Part shown: one piece after another, positions 26,595-35,923 of the stretch | Layout: each line of letters opens with the position of its first letter | Position numbering within the stretch: position 1 is the stretch's first letter | DNA from: Cohnella phaseoli | GTDB taxonomy: Bacteria; Bacillota; Bacilli; Paenibacillales; Paenibacillaceae | NCBI RefSeq assembly: GCF_003386235.1 | Contig: NZ_QRDZ01000014.1 | Span: forward strand, 159,247 to 223,246 | Reading direction: 5' to 3' | DNA length: 64,000 nucleotides | Program-made: the position numbers and the translations under genes | Notes under the pieces: generated by a model | What the model saw: only the letters and a program-made list of their open reading frames with translations | Databases searched by the model: none | Told to the model about the DNA's origin: nothing

Positions 26595-27062
26595 GTGGAA
26601 ATCAAAGAGGACGATTTGTCTGGAGCGGAGGTTCGGGAGCTTATCCGGCAGCATCTATCGGCGATGGCCGAGGATTCTCCTCCGGAGAGCGTGCATGCTC
26701 TGGATATTAACGGGCTGAGAAGTCCGGACGTGACGTTCTGGAGCGTATGGGAACAGGGAGATCTGCTGGGCTGCGGCGCATTGAAAGAGCTGGACGAGCG
26801 GCACGGAGAGATCAAATCGATGCGTACGGCGACGAAGCATTTGAGGAAAGGAGTTGCCAGGCGGATGCTGCAGTGCATAGTAGACGAGGCTGTAAGTCGG
26901 GGCTATCGACGGCTAAGCTTGGAGACGGGATCGCCGGAGTCGTTCGCCCCGGCCAGAGCGCTGTACGAGAGCTTCGGCTTCCGCTACTGCGAGCCCTTCG
27001 CGGATTATTCGGAGGATCCGTACAGTGCTTATATGACCAAAGAGCTGGAAATAAAGAGATGA
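26595..27062 (+). CDS. GNAT N-acetyltransferase, YsnE-like
   Basis: This 155-residue protein has the acetyl-CoA binding segment RKGVARRMLQ (R/Q-x-x-G-x-A pattern) and the C-terminal YESFGFRYCEPFADY. The overall sequence, including DSPPESVHAL and HGEIKSMRT, reads like Bacillus subtilis YsnE, a putative acetyltransferase linked to indole-acetic acid production. The start is GTG 26595. It is a single gene divergent from the sugar operon. Confidence 0.88.
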   Translation: MEIKEDDLSGAEVRELIRQHLSAMAEDSPPESVHALDINGLRSPDVTFWSVWEQGDLLGCGALKELDERHGEIKSMRTATKHLRKGVARRMLQCIVDEAVSRGYRRLSLETGSPESFAPARALYESFGFRYCEPFADYSEDPYSAYMTKELEIKR

Positions 27063-27181
27063 GGTCGCATGGCGTCTAAGGCCAGAACGAATGCGGATCG
27101 GAGCTGCTTGTCGGACTGCACCCCCGATGCCGGAACGACACTTGCGGCGGCGATTCTGAAGCATACTCGGCCTCCACGCCG

Positions 27182-27586
27182 TTAGTCCGTAATATTTCGC
27201 GTGTAGTATTCAATAATGTCCTTGCGCCTGACGATCCCCAGAAACACGCGATCGTCGTCGACGACCGGAACGAAGTTCTGATCGGCGGCCAGAGTCAGCA
27301 TGTCTTCCATATGGGCGTTAATAGCGACGCATTCGTTGTAATTTCTTTTCTTGATACCGGAGACGGGGATTTCGCCCATATTGTCAAAATTCAAACCGGA
27401 AGTGCATTTCAGCTTCCAGAGCAGATCGCCTTCGGATAAAGTACCGATATATTTTCCATCCGTATCGATGACGGGCACGGCGGAATACTGAGAGGCCTCC
27501 AGCAGCTCCAGCGCCTCTGTCATGGATTGCGTGGTCGTCAAGTAAGCGACTTTGTCCTTTGGCAGCAAGAATGATCTGATTTCCAT
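27182..27586 (-). CDS. CBS-domain protein
   Basis: The 134-residue protein consists of two CBS motifs forming one Bateman module (AVPVIDTDGKYIGTLSEGDL and FVPVVDDDRVFLGIVRRKDI). Such modules bind adenine nucleotides and act as energy sensors. ATG 27586 has AAGGAGG upstream. There is no attached effector domain, so it may be a stand-alone regulator. Confidence 0.85.
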   Translation of the reverse strand: MEIRSFLLPKDKVAYLTTTQSMTEALELLEASQYSAVPVIDTDGKYIGTLSEGDLLWKLKCTSGLNFDNMGEIPVSGIKKRNYNECVAINAHMEDMLTLAADQNFVPVVDDDRVFLGIVRRKDIIEYYTRNITD

Positions 27587-27726
27587 CTTGTTATTCCTCC
27601 TTGTCGGGTCGGTTGGATTTGCATTATTGAACTGCACACTTCTTAATTAAAACATATTTAGGCCCGCAGGTCTCCCCTGCGTGAAAATCTGGCAGCCTAA
27701 TCGGCCCGATAAGGCGATACAAAGCA

Positions 27727-27760
27727 TTGACAGTCACAAATGACAATGATAATCTTTATC
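27727..27760 (+). promoter_or_regulatory. promoter with overlapping Fur box
   Basis: TTGACA (27727-27732) and GATAAT (27749-27754, 16-base spacer) form a promoter. The 19-mer GACAATGATAATCTTTATC (27742-27760) matches the Fur consensus at 17 of 19 positions by my count and covers the -10. Repression by Fur when iron is ample is expected. Confidence 0.75.
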
Positions 27761-27828
27761 AATAGAAGAACCAGGTTGTTACATAGGCTCGTGCAATCAT
27801 GCAAATCTATTAGACTGGAGACCTCATC

Positions 27829-28935
27829 GTGGCACTTAGAAGGAAAGAATCCAATGAGTCTAGTTTGCCTTCCGGCGCTTCTACGGCACCGGAGGCTGTC
27901 GGCGAAGCCGGGGCGGCCGATGTATTCAAGCGAATTCATTCCCGTCCCCATGTAGCTCTGCTGATCATTCTAGGCGGAATTATAGCGTTGGTCTTGGGAA
28001 TAGGCGTGTCGGTAACGTTCGGCGCGAGAGATATTCGTTTCGAGGATGTGTGGTTGGCGGTATTCCAGTACAATTCGAATTTGACCGATCATCAGGTCAT
28101 TCAGGAGCTGCGCTTGCCGAGGGTGCTCGGATGCGTGCTCGTCGGAAGCAGCTTCGCGGTAGCGGGAGCGATCCTGCAAGGAATGATGCGCAACCCGTTG
28201 GCCGATTCGGGGCTGCTGGGACTGAACTCGGGAGCGGGCTTCGCTCTCGCGATTTGCTTTGCCTTTTTCCCGGGGATGTCTTATTCGTCCCTCGTTCTGG
28301 TCTGCTTTATCGGCGCGGCGCTAAGCGCCCTGTTCGTATTTGCGCTGGGCTCGATCGCGAAGGGCGGACTGACGCCGGTTCGTCTCGTGCTCGCGGGCGC
28401 GGCGTTATCCGCTTTGCTGACCGCGTTAAGCGAAGGCGTAGCTCTTTATTTCCGCATCGGTCAGGATTTGGCTTTCTGGTACGCCGGAGGCGTGGCCGGG
28501 ACGAGATGGATTCACTTGAAGGTCATGTCGCCGTGGATTATTGTGGCGATCGCCGGCGCAATCGTCATCTCCAGATCGATTACGCTGCTTAGCCTCGGAG
28601 ATGACGTGGCCAAGGGGCTGGGTCTTCGTTCGGGCTTCACCAAGTTTATGGGGACGGTAATCGTTATCGTACTTGCGGGTTCGGCCGTATCGGCCGTTGG
28701 AGCGGTCTCGTTCGTCGGTCTGCTCGTGCCTCACTTTGCGCGCAAACTGGTCGGCGTCGATTACCGTTGGATCATTCCGACATCCGCAGTGCTCGGCGCG
28801 GTGCTAGTCGTGCTTGCGGACTTGGCCGCGAGAACGGTTCGTCCGGGCTTCGAGACGCCGATCGGCGCGCTCATCGCGCTCATCGGGGTGCCCTTCTTCC
28901 TCTATCTGGCTAACAAGGAAAGGAGGGAGCTGTAG
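27829..28935 (+). CDS. FecCD-family iron-siderophore ABC permease
   Basis: The 368-residue multi-pass protein has the FecCD signature (RLPRVLGCVLVGSSFAVAGA, NPLADSGLLGLNSGA) and GLLVPHFARKLVG near the end. The start is GTG 27829. It forms a heterodimer with the next gene. No binding protein or ATPase is adjacent, so it must team with components encoded elsewhere, as FeuBC-type permeases do with YusV. Controlled by the Fur box upstream. Confidence 0.93.
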   Translation: MALRRKESNESSLPSGASTAPEAVGEAGAADVFKRIHSRPHVALLIILGGIIALVLGIGVSVTFGARDIRFEDVWLAVFQYNSNLTDHQVIQELRLPRVLGCVLVGSSFAVAGAILQGMMRNPLADSGLLGLNSGAGFALAICFAFFPGMSYSSLVLVCFIGAALSALFVFALGSIAKGGLTPVRLVLAGAALSALLTALSEGVALYFRIGQDLAFWYAGGVAGTRWIHLKVMSPWIIVAIAGAIVISRSITLLSLGDDVAKGLGLRSGFTKFMGTVIVIVLAGSAVSAVGAVSFVGLLVPHFARKLVGVDYRWIIPTSAVLGAVLVVLADLAARTVRPGFETPIGALIALIGVPFFLYLANKERREL

Positions 28936-28937
28936 AG

Positions 28938-29978
28938 ATGGGCGAATACGTCAGATTAAAATCTCCCGAAGAGCTTGCCAAGCGCAAGCGAAATATCATC
29001 GTACTTATCGTTCTGTTCGTGGCCATCATTCTAGCGTTTATGGCAAGCATGAATACTGGATTTATCCGCTTGTCGCCCTCCGATCTGGTGAATACGCTGT
29101 TCGGAAACGGGACGGCGCAGCAAAACTTGATTCTGTACGAGTTCCGGCTGCCTCGGATCGTGATCTCGGTTTTGATCGGGGCGGGGCTGGCGTTGTCCGG
29201 TTGCGTTCTGCAGTCGGTCTCGCGCAACGCTCTGGCGGATGCGGGCATTATCGGCATCAACTCCGGAGCCGGCTTCATGATTCTTATGTACGTCGCCTTT
29301 TTCCCGACGATTACCGCAGTTTCCGCCTTTGTGCTGCCATTGCTGGCGTGGGTCGGGGGCGGAATAGCGGCGCTGCTCGTCTTTGTCATGTCGTATCGCA
29401 AGCATAGAGGGCTGTCGTCGAATCGGCTTATCTTGAACGGGATCGCGCTCAATTCGGGCATTTCCGCCGCTACGATCGTAATCACGCTGAGAATCAGCCC
29501 GGAGCAGTATCAATTCGTGGCGACCTGGATGGCGGGAAGCATCTGGGGCAAGGACTGGAAGTTCGTTATGGCGCTGCTGCCTTTCATTTGCGTTCTGCTG
29601 CCCTATGTGTATTTCAAGTCCCAGACCGTGAACGTACTGGCTCTGGGTAATCAACTAGCGACCAATCTCGGCGCCGCGGTGAGCCGGGAGCAGCTTCTGC
29701 TGCTGGGCGCAGCCGTCGGCTTGGCCGGCTCGTGCGTGGCGGTCAGCGGAAGCATTGGCTTCGTCGGGCTAATCGCGCCTCATCTCGCGAAGCGGCTAGT
29801 CGGGCAGAGGTATCAGATTTTGCTGCCGACGACCGTGCTGGCCGGCTCGCTGCTCGTTCTTGTGGCGGATACGCTCGGCAGGTGGGTATTTCAGCCGTCG
29901 GAAATTCCGACCGGCATCGTCGTCGCCGTCATCGGCGCTCCGTATTTCCTTTACTTGCTCGTTCGTTCCAAAGGGTAA
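28938..29978 (+). CDS. FecCD-family iron-siderophore ABC permease, second subunit
   Basis: The 346-residue protein carries RLPRIVISVLIGAGLALSG and NALADAGIIGINSGA, the same family marks as the gene two bases upstream. The ribosome site AAAGGAGGGAG overlaps the end of the first gene. A strong terminator follows. Together the two genes make the membrane channel of a ferric-siderophore importer. Confidence 0.93.
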   Translation: MGEYVRLKSPEELAKRKRNIIVLIVLFVAIILAFMASMNTGFIRLSPSDLVNTLFGNGTAQQNLILYEFRLPRIVISVLIGAGLALSGCVLQSVSRNALADAGIIGINSGAGFMILMYVAFFPTITAVSAFVLPLLAWVGGGIAALLVFVMSYRKHRGLSSNRLILNGIALNSGISAATIVITLRISPEQYQFVATWMAGSIWGKDWKFVMALLPFICVLLPYVYFKSQTVNVLALGNQLATNLGAAVSREQLLLLGAAVGLAGSCVAVSGSIGFVGLIAPHLAKRLVGQRYQILLPTTVLAGSLLVLVADTLGRWVFQPSEIPTGIVVAVIGAPYFLYLLVRSKG

Positions 29979-29995
29979 GAGAGCTTCAATCGTAG

Positions 29996-30024
29996 AAAAA
30001 AACGGCCTATTACGGCCGTTTTTT
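29996..30024 (+). terminator. terminator after siderophore permeases
   Basis: Stem ACGGCC (30002-30007) / GGCCGT (30014-30019), extended by an A run on the left and six T on the right. Confidence 0.85.
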
Positions 30025-30139
30025 CGCGAAAAAGCCCTTTTGTGTGAAAAAGTTAATCTTTTAAGCTCCCGGTATTGTGATATATTTTTCAGTAGCAAGA
30101 AAACGCTATCGATACATTTTGTACCTTCGGGAGGTTCTC

Positions 30140-31120
30140 ATGCTCCATAGAAGTAAGCAAATTCGCGCGATTTTGCTTCTGTCGCTCGCCGTCCTGCTCT
30201 TGCTCGGCGTCGGGCTGACTTCGGCTGCGGCCGAGAGCGAGGAAAACATTACGGTTAAAGTGAGCGGGAAAACAGTAAAGCTGGCAGAGCCGGCACAAAT
30301 TCTCGGAGGCAGACTGTTCCTGCCGATCGCCAGCCTAACCGGCCATCTGAACGCTAAAGCCGATTGGGACTCCGAGAACGAAGCGGTAACGATCCATACT
30401 GCGCATAAAGATACAATCATCCTGACGAACGGAGTGCCCGTCGTCTACTTTAACGACTCGCGTTATGTGATGGAGAGCGCGCCCTTCTTCGCGGACGGCA
30501 GAATCTACATTCCGGTTCGCTACGTTGCCGAGCTGCTTCATGCGAAGATCAAGTGGAGCCCGGAGGAGCGGCTCGTCGAGATCGAGCCGGTCGCCCAGGC
30601 GGTCGTGGCGGAGGAGTACGGCTTGAAGGAGATCGCCGAGGAGAACGACGTCAGCAGAGCCGCGCTGTTGAAGCGCAACGGACTAAAGGCCGATGACGTT
30701 GGGATCGGTACTAAGCTGCGGGTTGTCATTCCCTCGGTTTTCGAGAACGAAGCTAAACCGTACTCCGAGGAGGACTATCGACTGTTGGCTAAGCTCGTGC
30801 AGGTCGAAGTCGGGTACGAGTCGTACGAGGCGCATCTCGCCGTGGCGAACGTCGTGCTCAATCGCGTGGCAGACTCGCGGTTTCCGGACACGATTCGCGA
30901 CGTCATCTATTCGGGCAAGCAATTTCCGCCGGCTCATAATGGACTGCTCGACAAGAGCAAGCCGAACGCAACCGTCCTGCGCGCCACCAAGGACGCGCTG
31001 AACGGGAAGAACAACGTGAAGGACGCAGTTTACTTCTATGACCCGCGAGTAACCAAAGGCTCGTTCTGGTCCGATCTCTCCACGATCGCCACGATCGGCA
31101 GCCACCGGTACGCGAAATAA
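30140..31120 (+). CDS. cell-wall hydrolase, SleB/CwlJ type, with CuAO_N and LysM-like domains
   Basis: The 326-residue secreted protein has a signal peptide (ending in ...LTSAAAES), a copper-amine-oxidase-N-like stalk (about 35-145), a LysM-like wall-binding stretch (about 158-205, LKEIAEENDVSRAALLKRNG) and a Hydrolase_2 domain (about 215-326). The catalytic-type glutamate lies in KLVQVEVGYES. ATG 30140 is preceded by GGGAGG. It is a likely peptidoglycan lytic enzyme linked to spore cortex or wall turnover. The last 80 bases have a near copy at 44803-44882. Confidence 0.88.
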   Translation: MLHRSKQIRAILLLSLAVLLLLGVGLTSAAAESEENITVKVSGKTVKLAEPAQILGGRLFLPIASLTGHLNAKADWDSENEAVTIHTAHKDTIILTNGVPVVYFNDSRYVMESAPFFADGRIYIPVRYVAELLHAKIKWSPEERLVEIEPVAQAVVAEEYGLKEIAEENDVSRAALLKRNGLKADDVGIGTKLRVVIPSVFENEAKPYSEEDYRLLAKLVQVEVGYESYEAHLAVANVVLNRVADSRFPDTIRDVIYSGKQFPPAHNGLLDKSKPNATVLRATKDALNGKNNVKDAVYFYDPRVTKGSFWSDLSTIATIGSHRYAK

Positions 31121-31155
31121 CTTTGGGGTGTCGCGATGGCGTAATGCGCCACGCC

Positions 31156-31197
31156 AAAACCTCCGCAAGGCCAAGTCGGCCAAGCGGAGGTTTTTTT
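31156..31197 (+). terminator. terminator after wall hydrolase, possibly bidirectional
   Basis: Stem AACCTCCGC (31158-31166) / GCGGAGGTT (31184-31192) with a T run. A-rich sequence on the other side lets it serve the convergent LacI gene as well. Confidence 0.85.
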
Positions 31198-31252
31198 GGC
31201 GATAACAACTTCGAAACAGGCTGCCAACTGTTTGTAGCCTGTCTACTGTAAT

Positions 31253-32305
31253 TCAGGTTGGAGGGACGCTTGTCGTTTTCTTAATGAGCATCCTGCCGGC
31301 GAACAGAATTTTCTCGTAGTCTTCATGGGGATGCGCAACGCGTCTCTGCAGCATTTCTACGGCTCTTCTGCCCAGCGCGTTCTTGGCGCTGTGAACCGTC
31401 GTAATCCCGAGAGCGTTGACATCCAAGTCATCGAACCCGGTCACGGAACAATCCCGAGGGACTTGAACTCCCAATCTCTGTAGCGAATGAATAACGATGT
31501 CGGCCATGTAATCGTTAATGCATACGAAAGCCGTCGGGAGCTCATTGTTGGAATGAAGCTCCTTTAATTGATTCAAAGTCTCTTCATGGATTTCTTCCGG
31601 GCGCAGCACGAAAAGATTCAACAATTGAGGATGCTGGCGAGAAGGTATGCCGTGATCCTCCAAAGCGGCGGAGTAACCTTTCCATCTGTCGTAATAGCTA
31701 CGGATCAACGACGTTTCGCCCACGAATTGCAAAGAGCGATGACCGAGCCCGATCAAATGAGAAGTCAGTTGCCTCGAGCAATCGAAGTTGTTCATGAAGA
31801 TCGAATCCGATGGAATTAACGGATCTTCATGATCGACTAACACGATAGGGAGGCCAAGATTGCTAATCTCCAGCACGATCTGCGTGGGAATGAACCCGAC
31901 GCAAATATAGCCTAGCAGACCTTGCTGATTGATCGCGGAAAATAAATGATCGGAAAGCTGCTCCGTCATAATAATCATGTTTAATCCCGCTTTTTCGACG
32001 CTTTCGGTTATTCCGTCGAGAATTTTTCCCCAATAAGGATTGTCCTTGGTTTGATCTCTTAAATTCGGAATGACTACGGCGATTACTTTCTTCGCGGGAG
32101 AAACGTTACGGTCCGATCTATCGTAGGGCTTCGGCTTTTGATCTTTGGAGCGTTGCGAAAAATACCCCAGCTTCGTTGCGGCCTCGATGATTTTATCCCG
32201 GGTATCGGGGGTTACTCCCGATTTGCCGGCAAGCGCCCTTGAAACGGCAAACTTCGAGAAGCCGACGGTATCGGCGATTTGTTGCAGAGTAACTTTGCGA
32301 GACAT
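31253..32305 (-). CDS. LacI-family transcriptional repressor
   Basis: The 350-residue regulator has an N-terminal helix-turn-helix (TLQQIADTVGFSKFAVSRAL) and a periplasmic-binding-protein-like sugar domain. ATG 32305 is chosen for AGAAGG upstream and because the HTH begins right after it. It is divergent from the ABC/glycosidase operon at 32.7 kb. Two perfect-arm palindromes lie in the gap and are the probable operators, so it should repress the operon until the sugar binds. Confidence 0.93.
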   Translation of the reverse strand: MSRKVTLQQIADTVGFSKFAVSRALAGKSGVTPDTRDKIIEAATKLGYFSQRSKDQKPKPYDRSDRNVSPAKKVIAVVIPNLRDQTKDNPYWGKILDGITESVEKAGLNMIIMTEQLSDHLFSAINQQGLLGYICVGFIPTQIVLEISNLGLPIVLVDHEDPLIPSDSIFMNNFDCSRQLTSHLIGLGHRSLQFVGETSLIRSYYDRWKGYSAALEDHGIPSRQHPQLLNLFVLRPEEIHEETLNQLKELHSNNELPTAFVCINDYMADIVIHSLQRLGVQVPRDCSVTGFDDLDVNALGITTVHSAKNALGRRAVEMLQRRVAHPHEDYEKILFAGRMLIKKTTSVPPT

Positions 32306-32418
32306 CCTTCTTTCTCTCCCTTGGCAATCGACGAACGATTCGAAATATCTACCTCTAATCATATCCAATACCTAACAAAATAACAATGAGACAAACGTTA
32401 TTTCTATATATTTTATGA

Positions 32419-32434
32419 TTTGTTAGATAACAAA
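32419..32434. promoter_or_regulatory. LacI operator candidate 1
   Basis: TTTGTTA-GA-TAACAAA: perfect 7-base arms around a GA centre. It shares the core TGTTAGATAACA with operator 2 and lies 114 bases from the lacI start, so it may also autoregulate or allow looping. Confidence 0.65.
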
Positions 32435-32525
32435 ATGAGCATTGTAATTTGAAATTAACGGTGGTTTCTTGAAAAACTTTTGATTGTGGGTTTTAAGATG
32501 AAGCACGATCAATTGAAATAACGTA

Positions 32526-32553
32526 TTGACATTTGTTTTGCATATGTTATTCT
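32526..32553 (+). promoter_or_regulatory. promoter of the LacI-controlled operon
   Basis: TTGACA (32526-32531), a 16-base spacer and TATTCT (32548-32553). Operator 2 starts 10 bases downstream, covering the expected start site. The rest of the 415-base gap between lacI and the operon is AT-rich and shows no gene. Confidence 0.55.
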
Positions 32554-32562
32554 TATTATCAA

Positions 32563-32578
32563 AATGTTAGATAACATT
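32563..32578. promoter_or_regulatory. LacI operator candidate 2
   Basis: AATGTTA-GA-TAACATT: perfect 7-base arms around GA, placed right after the -10 box, ideal for blocking transcription. Confidence 0.7.
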
Positions 32579-32720
32579 ATGTAGTATTTTATTTTTAGTC
32601 TAGCATTTTGTTTTTTTGCAAGGAGTTGGGATGCGAGGCGGATAAGCGGTGACGAAAGGAAGCCAAGCGTCGGTTTCAGGGCAAGGAACGGCCATTCATA
32701 CTTAAATGGGGGTAAGGGAA

Positions 32721-34067
32721 ATGAAAGCTTTGAAAGCGTTTTTATCGACAAGTTTGGTTATCGCGATTCTTCTGGTTACGGCGGCCTGTTCTTCCGGAAA
32801 TTCCTCTTCGGAATCCAGCGCGGGAAGCGGCGTCGAAAGCGGGGCGCAGCAAAGCAAAGAGAATGGCGAGGAGAAGGAAGTTACGCTCAGATACTTGAGG
32901 TGGGCTTCCGGGGAAGAAGAAGTCAACTTCCGGAACTGGTTGGACGAGTTCGAGAACGCCTACCCGAATATTAAGGTAGAGTCTGAATTTTTGCCTTACG
33001 AAACCTATAGCTCCAAAGTGAAAACGGACTTGATTTCGGGTAACGCGCCGGACGTTATCGCCTTCACTTCAAGCGAATGGGTTGCTTACATTTATTCGAA
33101 CGTTTTCCTGGACTTGAATACGATGCCGGGAGCAAAGGAAGCTTTCGGACAATTGACCGAGGATTCGGTGTCGGCGTTTAACGTGGATGGCGCGCAATTG
33201 GGAGCCCCGATCGGGGTGGGCCGAAGAGTTCCGTTCATTAATAAGGATCTGTTCGTCAAGGCTAACGTACCGCTTCCATCCCAGACCGAGCCGATGACCG
33301 CGACCCAGTGGGTAGAGATGATGAAGAAGGTTCAAGCGGGTCTTGAAGGGGATATGATGGCCGCTAATCTGTTCCCTGAAGAACTGTTGTACTCCCTGGC
33401 GCTAAGCGCCGGATCGCCGATTCTGTCGCAAGACGGCAAGAAGGTGAGGGCCAATTCGCCGGAAGGTGTAAAGGCTATTCAGGCGTTCAAGGACATCATG
33501 GCGAGCGGGGCGCAAGTGCCGATTCTCGACGTATGGAAAGGCGCTTACGGCAATCCGGACAGCGCGCTAACGACCGGGAAAGTGGCGATCGGCTGGACGG
33601 GAACCTGGAGCGTGAAGGCGATGAAAGAAGCCAACATCGACTATATGTCCATCCCGGCGCCGATCATAGAAGGCGGAAAAACGACGCAGGTCGGTTATTT
33701 GAACTCGCACGCCATCCCTACCTCCTCCTCGAATCGGGAAGCCGCGTGGGAACTGGTTAAGTGGATGATCTCCAAGGAAGGGCAGCTTTCGTTCGGCAAG
33801 TTCTCCGATCTTCCCGTTCACAAAGAAGCTCTGGACGAAACGCAGAAGGCGCTGGAGGCGGAAGATCCCAATGCCTATACCGGATTCTCCGCGGCCAAGG
33901 CGAGCGTCGTTCCGACTCCTCCGTTCCCTTCGGACTTCGATACGTTGCGGACGGGGTTGCAAAGCAAGCTCGTATCGGACAAAGTGACGGCGCAACAATT
34001 CGCCGAACAATTGGAGAAAGAGGGCCAGCCTATGCTGGACAAGTATCAAGCGAATATCGGCAAATAA
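32721..34067 (+). CDS. sugar ABC transporter substrate-binding lipoprotein
   Basis: The 448-residue family 1 binding protein has a lipoprotein signal (VTAACSSGNSS) and a Ser/Glu-rich linker. ATG 32721 follows GGTAAGGGAA. It leads an operon of two permeases, two secreted proteins of unknown type and two glycosidases, under the LacI operators. Ligand is likely an oligosaccharide released by the co-encoded enzymes. Confidence 0.93.
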   Translation: MKALKAFLSTSLVIAILLVTAACSSGNSSSESSAGSGVESGAQQSKENGEEKEVTLRYLRWASGEEEVNFRNWLDEFENAYPNIKVESEFLPYETYSSKVKTDLISGNAPDVIAFTSSEWVAYIYSNVFLDLNTMPGAKEAFGQLTEDSVSAFNVDGAQLGAPIGVGRRVPFINKDLFVKANVPLPSQTEPMTATQWVEMMKKVQAGLEGDMMAANLFPEELLYSLALSAGSPILSQDGKKVRANSPEGVKAIQAFKDIMASGAQVPILDVWKGAYGNPDSALTTGKVAIGWTGTWSVKAMKEANIDYMSIPAPIIEGGKTTQVGYLNSHAIPTSSSNREAAWELVKWMISKEGQLSFGKFSDLPVHKEALDETQKALEAEDPNAYTGFSAAKASVVPTPPFPSDFDTLRTGLQSKLVSDKVTAQQFAEQLEKEGQPMLDKYQANIGK

Positions 34068-34142
34068 GCGGTATAAGGAGAGGGATGCTCTTCCATCCGG
34101 AGAGCATCCCGATTTTCGGCACGAAGTTAGGAGGGAAACAAC

Positions 34143-35072
34143 TTGGGATCAGGCACAAGAAAAATGGGGATTGAAAAAAGGGAAAAGATTGCGGGTTTGC
34201 TTCTGGTCTCCCCATGGATCGTGGGGTTCCTATTGTTCGGACTTTTTCCGATGGGAGTCTCCGGCTATCTGACGTTCGTCAAATGGGATTTCTTGAGGGA
34301 CCCGCAATGGGTAGGGCTGTCTAACTTCCAAGAAGTGTTTAGGAATCCGATTTTTTATACGGCGCTAAAGAACACGTTGATCATTACGTTCGGAAGCAGC
34401 CTGATCTACCTCGTGTTCGGCGTTATTATCGCCGCGATGTTGGCCAAAGACTACCTTGGGTCCAATGTTTTCCGCGCGATCATCTTTCTTCCTTCCCTTG
34501 TGATCGGGACGGCATTAGCCATGATGATGCAACCGGTATTCGGCAACGGGAAATACGGCCTTTTGAATCAAGTTCTGAATTTACTCGGTTTGCCTTATCA
34601 ATCCTGGTTGACCGAGCCAGGTCAAGCCGTATGGGTAATCGTCGCCATGAGCTTCTGGTTTTTGGGCAGCGGCGTCATTATTTATTTGGCGGGGATTAAA
34701 GGGATCGATCCATCGTATTTCGAAGCGGCCATGATCGACGGAGCGAATGGCTTGCAACAGTTCTACAAGGTCACGATACCGCTCCTTACGCCGGTTTTGC
34801 TGTTCCAATCGATCATGGGAATTATCGGCGGCTTGCAAGTGTTCGATTTGGCGTTAACGCTGGCTTCCGAATTCAAGACGGGCGGAATGGGCAATGAAAA
34901 CTCGTTAGCCACGCTTGTTTTCTACTTATACACTCTTGCTTTCCGCGACTATAACATGGGTTCGGCAGCCGTTGTCGGGTGGGTCATCTTTATCGTCAGC
35001 CTTCTGCTCAGTTTGGTCATCTTCAGACTATCCAAAAAGTTTCAGCTGTTCGGCGAGGAGGAGAGCAAATGA
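34143..35072 (+). CDS. sugar ABC transporter permease (MalF/LplB type)
   Basis: The 309-residue protein has six transmembrane segments and the EAA loop FEAAMIDGANGLQQFYKVTI. The start is TTG 34143, eight bases after GGAGGG; an ATG at 34164 is possible. It is coupled to the next permease by an ATGA overlap. The operon has no ATPase gene. Confidence 0.93.
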   Translation: MGSGTRKMGIEKREKIAGLLLVSPWIVGFLLFGLFPMGVSGYLTFVKWDFLRDPQWVGLSNFQEVFRNPIFYTALKNTLIITFGSSLIYLVFGVIIAAMLAKDYLGSNVFRAIIFLPSLVIGTALAMMMQPVFGNGKYGLLNQVLNLLGLPYQSWLTEPGQAVWVIVAMSFWFLGSGVIIYLAGIKGIDPSYFEAAMIDGANGLQQFYKVTIPLLTPVLLFQSIMGIIGGLQVFDLALTLASEFKTGGMGNENSLATLVFYLYTLAFRDYNMGSAAVVGWVIFIVSLLLSLVIFRLSKKFQLFGEEESK

Positions 35073-35902
35073 AATATAAATCGGGTCTTCTCGCGAGCAA
35101 AATATTCATTTTTTCATTCCTGGCTTTATTGTCGTTCATTATTCTCGTCCCGTTCGTTTACCTGTTTACTTCGTCTTTGAAGACCAGCGCGCAATACTTC
35201 AAGATTCCAATCGAGTGGATACCGTCTCCCGCCTTGTGGAGCAACTATTCCTATGTGTTCGTAGAATTGAAATTCTACATCTACATGTGGAACAGCACGT
35301 TCCTTGCGGTTAGCTCGGTCGTGTTATCCGTGCTCAGCTCGTCGTTGATCGCATACGGTTTCGCGAGATTCAAGTTTCCTCTCCGCAACGGTATGTTCAT
35401 TCTTGTTATCGCGACAATGATGCTACCAGGTCAAGTTACCATGCTTCCGCTGTTCATTTACTTCAAGTCGATCGGCTGGCTCGGCAGCTACAAACCGCTA
35501 CTCGTGCCGCAACTGTTCGGCTCCGCGTATTTAATCTTCCTGATCCGGCAGTTCTATATCACGCTGCCGCGGGAGATCGACGAGGCGGCCAAGATCGACG
35601 GATGCGGCTATTTGCGGATATGGTGGAACGTGATCATGCCGCAGGCGAAACCGGTTCTCATCGTCTCTGCGTTGTTCGTCTTTCTCGGTTCATGGAAGGA
35701 CGTCTTCGGGCCGCTTATTTACTTGAGCGATAGAAGCTCTTATCCGCTTGCGGTAGGGCTGCTCTACTTTACTTCGCCGACCAGCAATGCTTACACATTG
35801 ATTCTGGTCGCGATCGTCATCGCCTTGGTCCCGACGCTGCTGTTCTTTATTTTCTCTCAGAAGTATTTGAACAAGGGTGTCAACATCGCCAACTTAAAAT
35901 AA
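35069..35902 (+). CDS. sugar ABC transporter permease (MalG type)
   Basis: This 277-residue inner-membrane permease has the EAA loop DEAAKIDGCGYLRIWWNVIM and a C-terminus of the MalG type. ATG 35069 overlaps the previous stop and has GAGGAGGAGAG upstream. Partner of the gene before it. Confidence 0.93.
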   Translation: MKYKSGLLASKIFIFSFLALLSFIILVPFVYLFTSSLKTSAQYFKIPIEWIPSPALWSNYSYVFVELKFYIYMWNSTFLAVSSVVLSVLSSSLIAYGFARFKFPLRNGMFILVIATMMLPGQVTMLPLFIYFKSIGWLGSYKPLLVPQLFGSAYLIFLIRQFYITLPREIDEAAKIDGCGYLRIWWNVIMPQAKPVLIVSALFVFLGSWKDVFGPLIYLSDRSSYPLAVGLLYFTSPTSNAYTLILVAIVIALVPTLLFFIFSQKYLNKGVNIANLK

Positions 35903-35923
35903 TAATCGGAGGATGATGATCGC

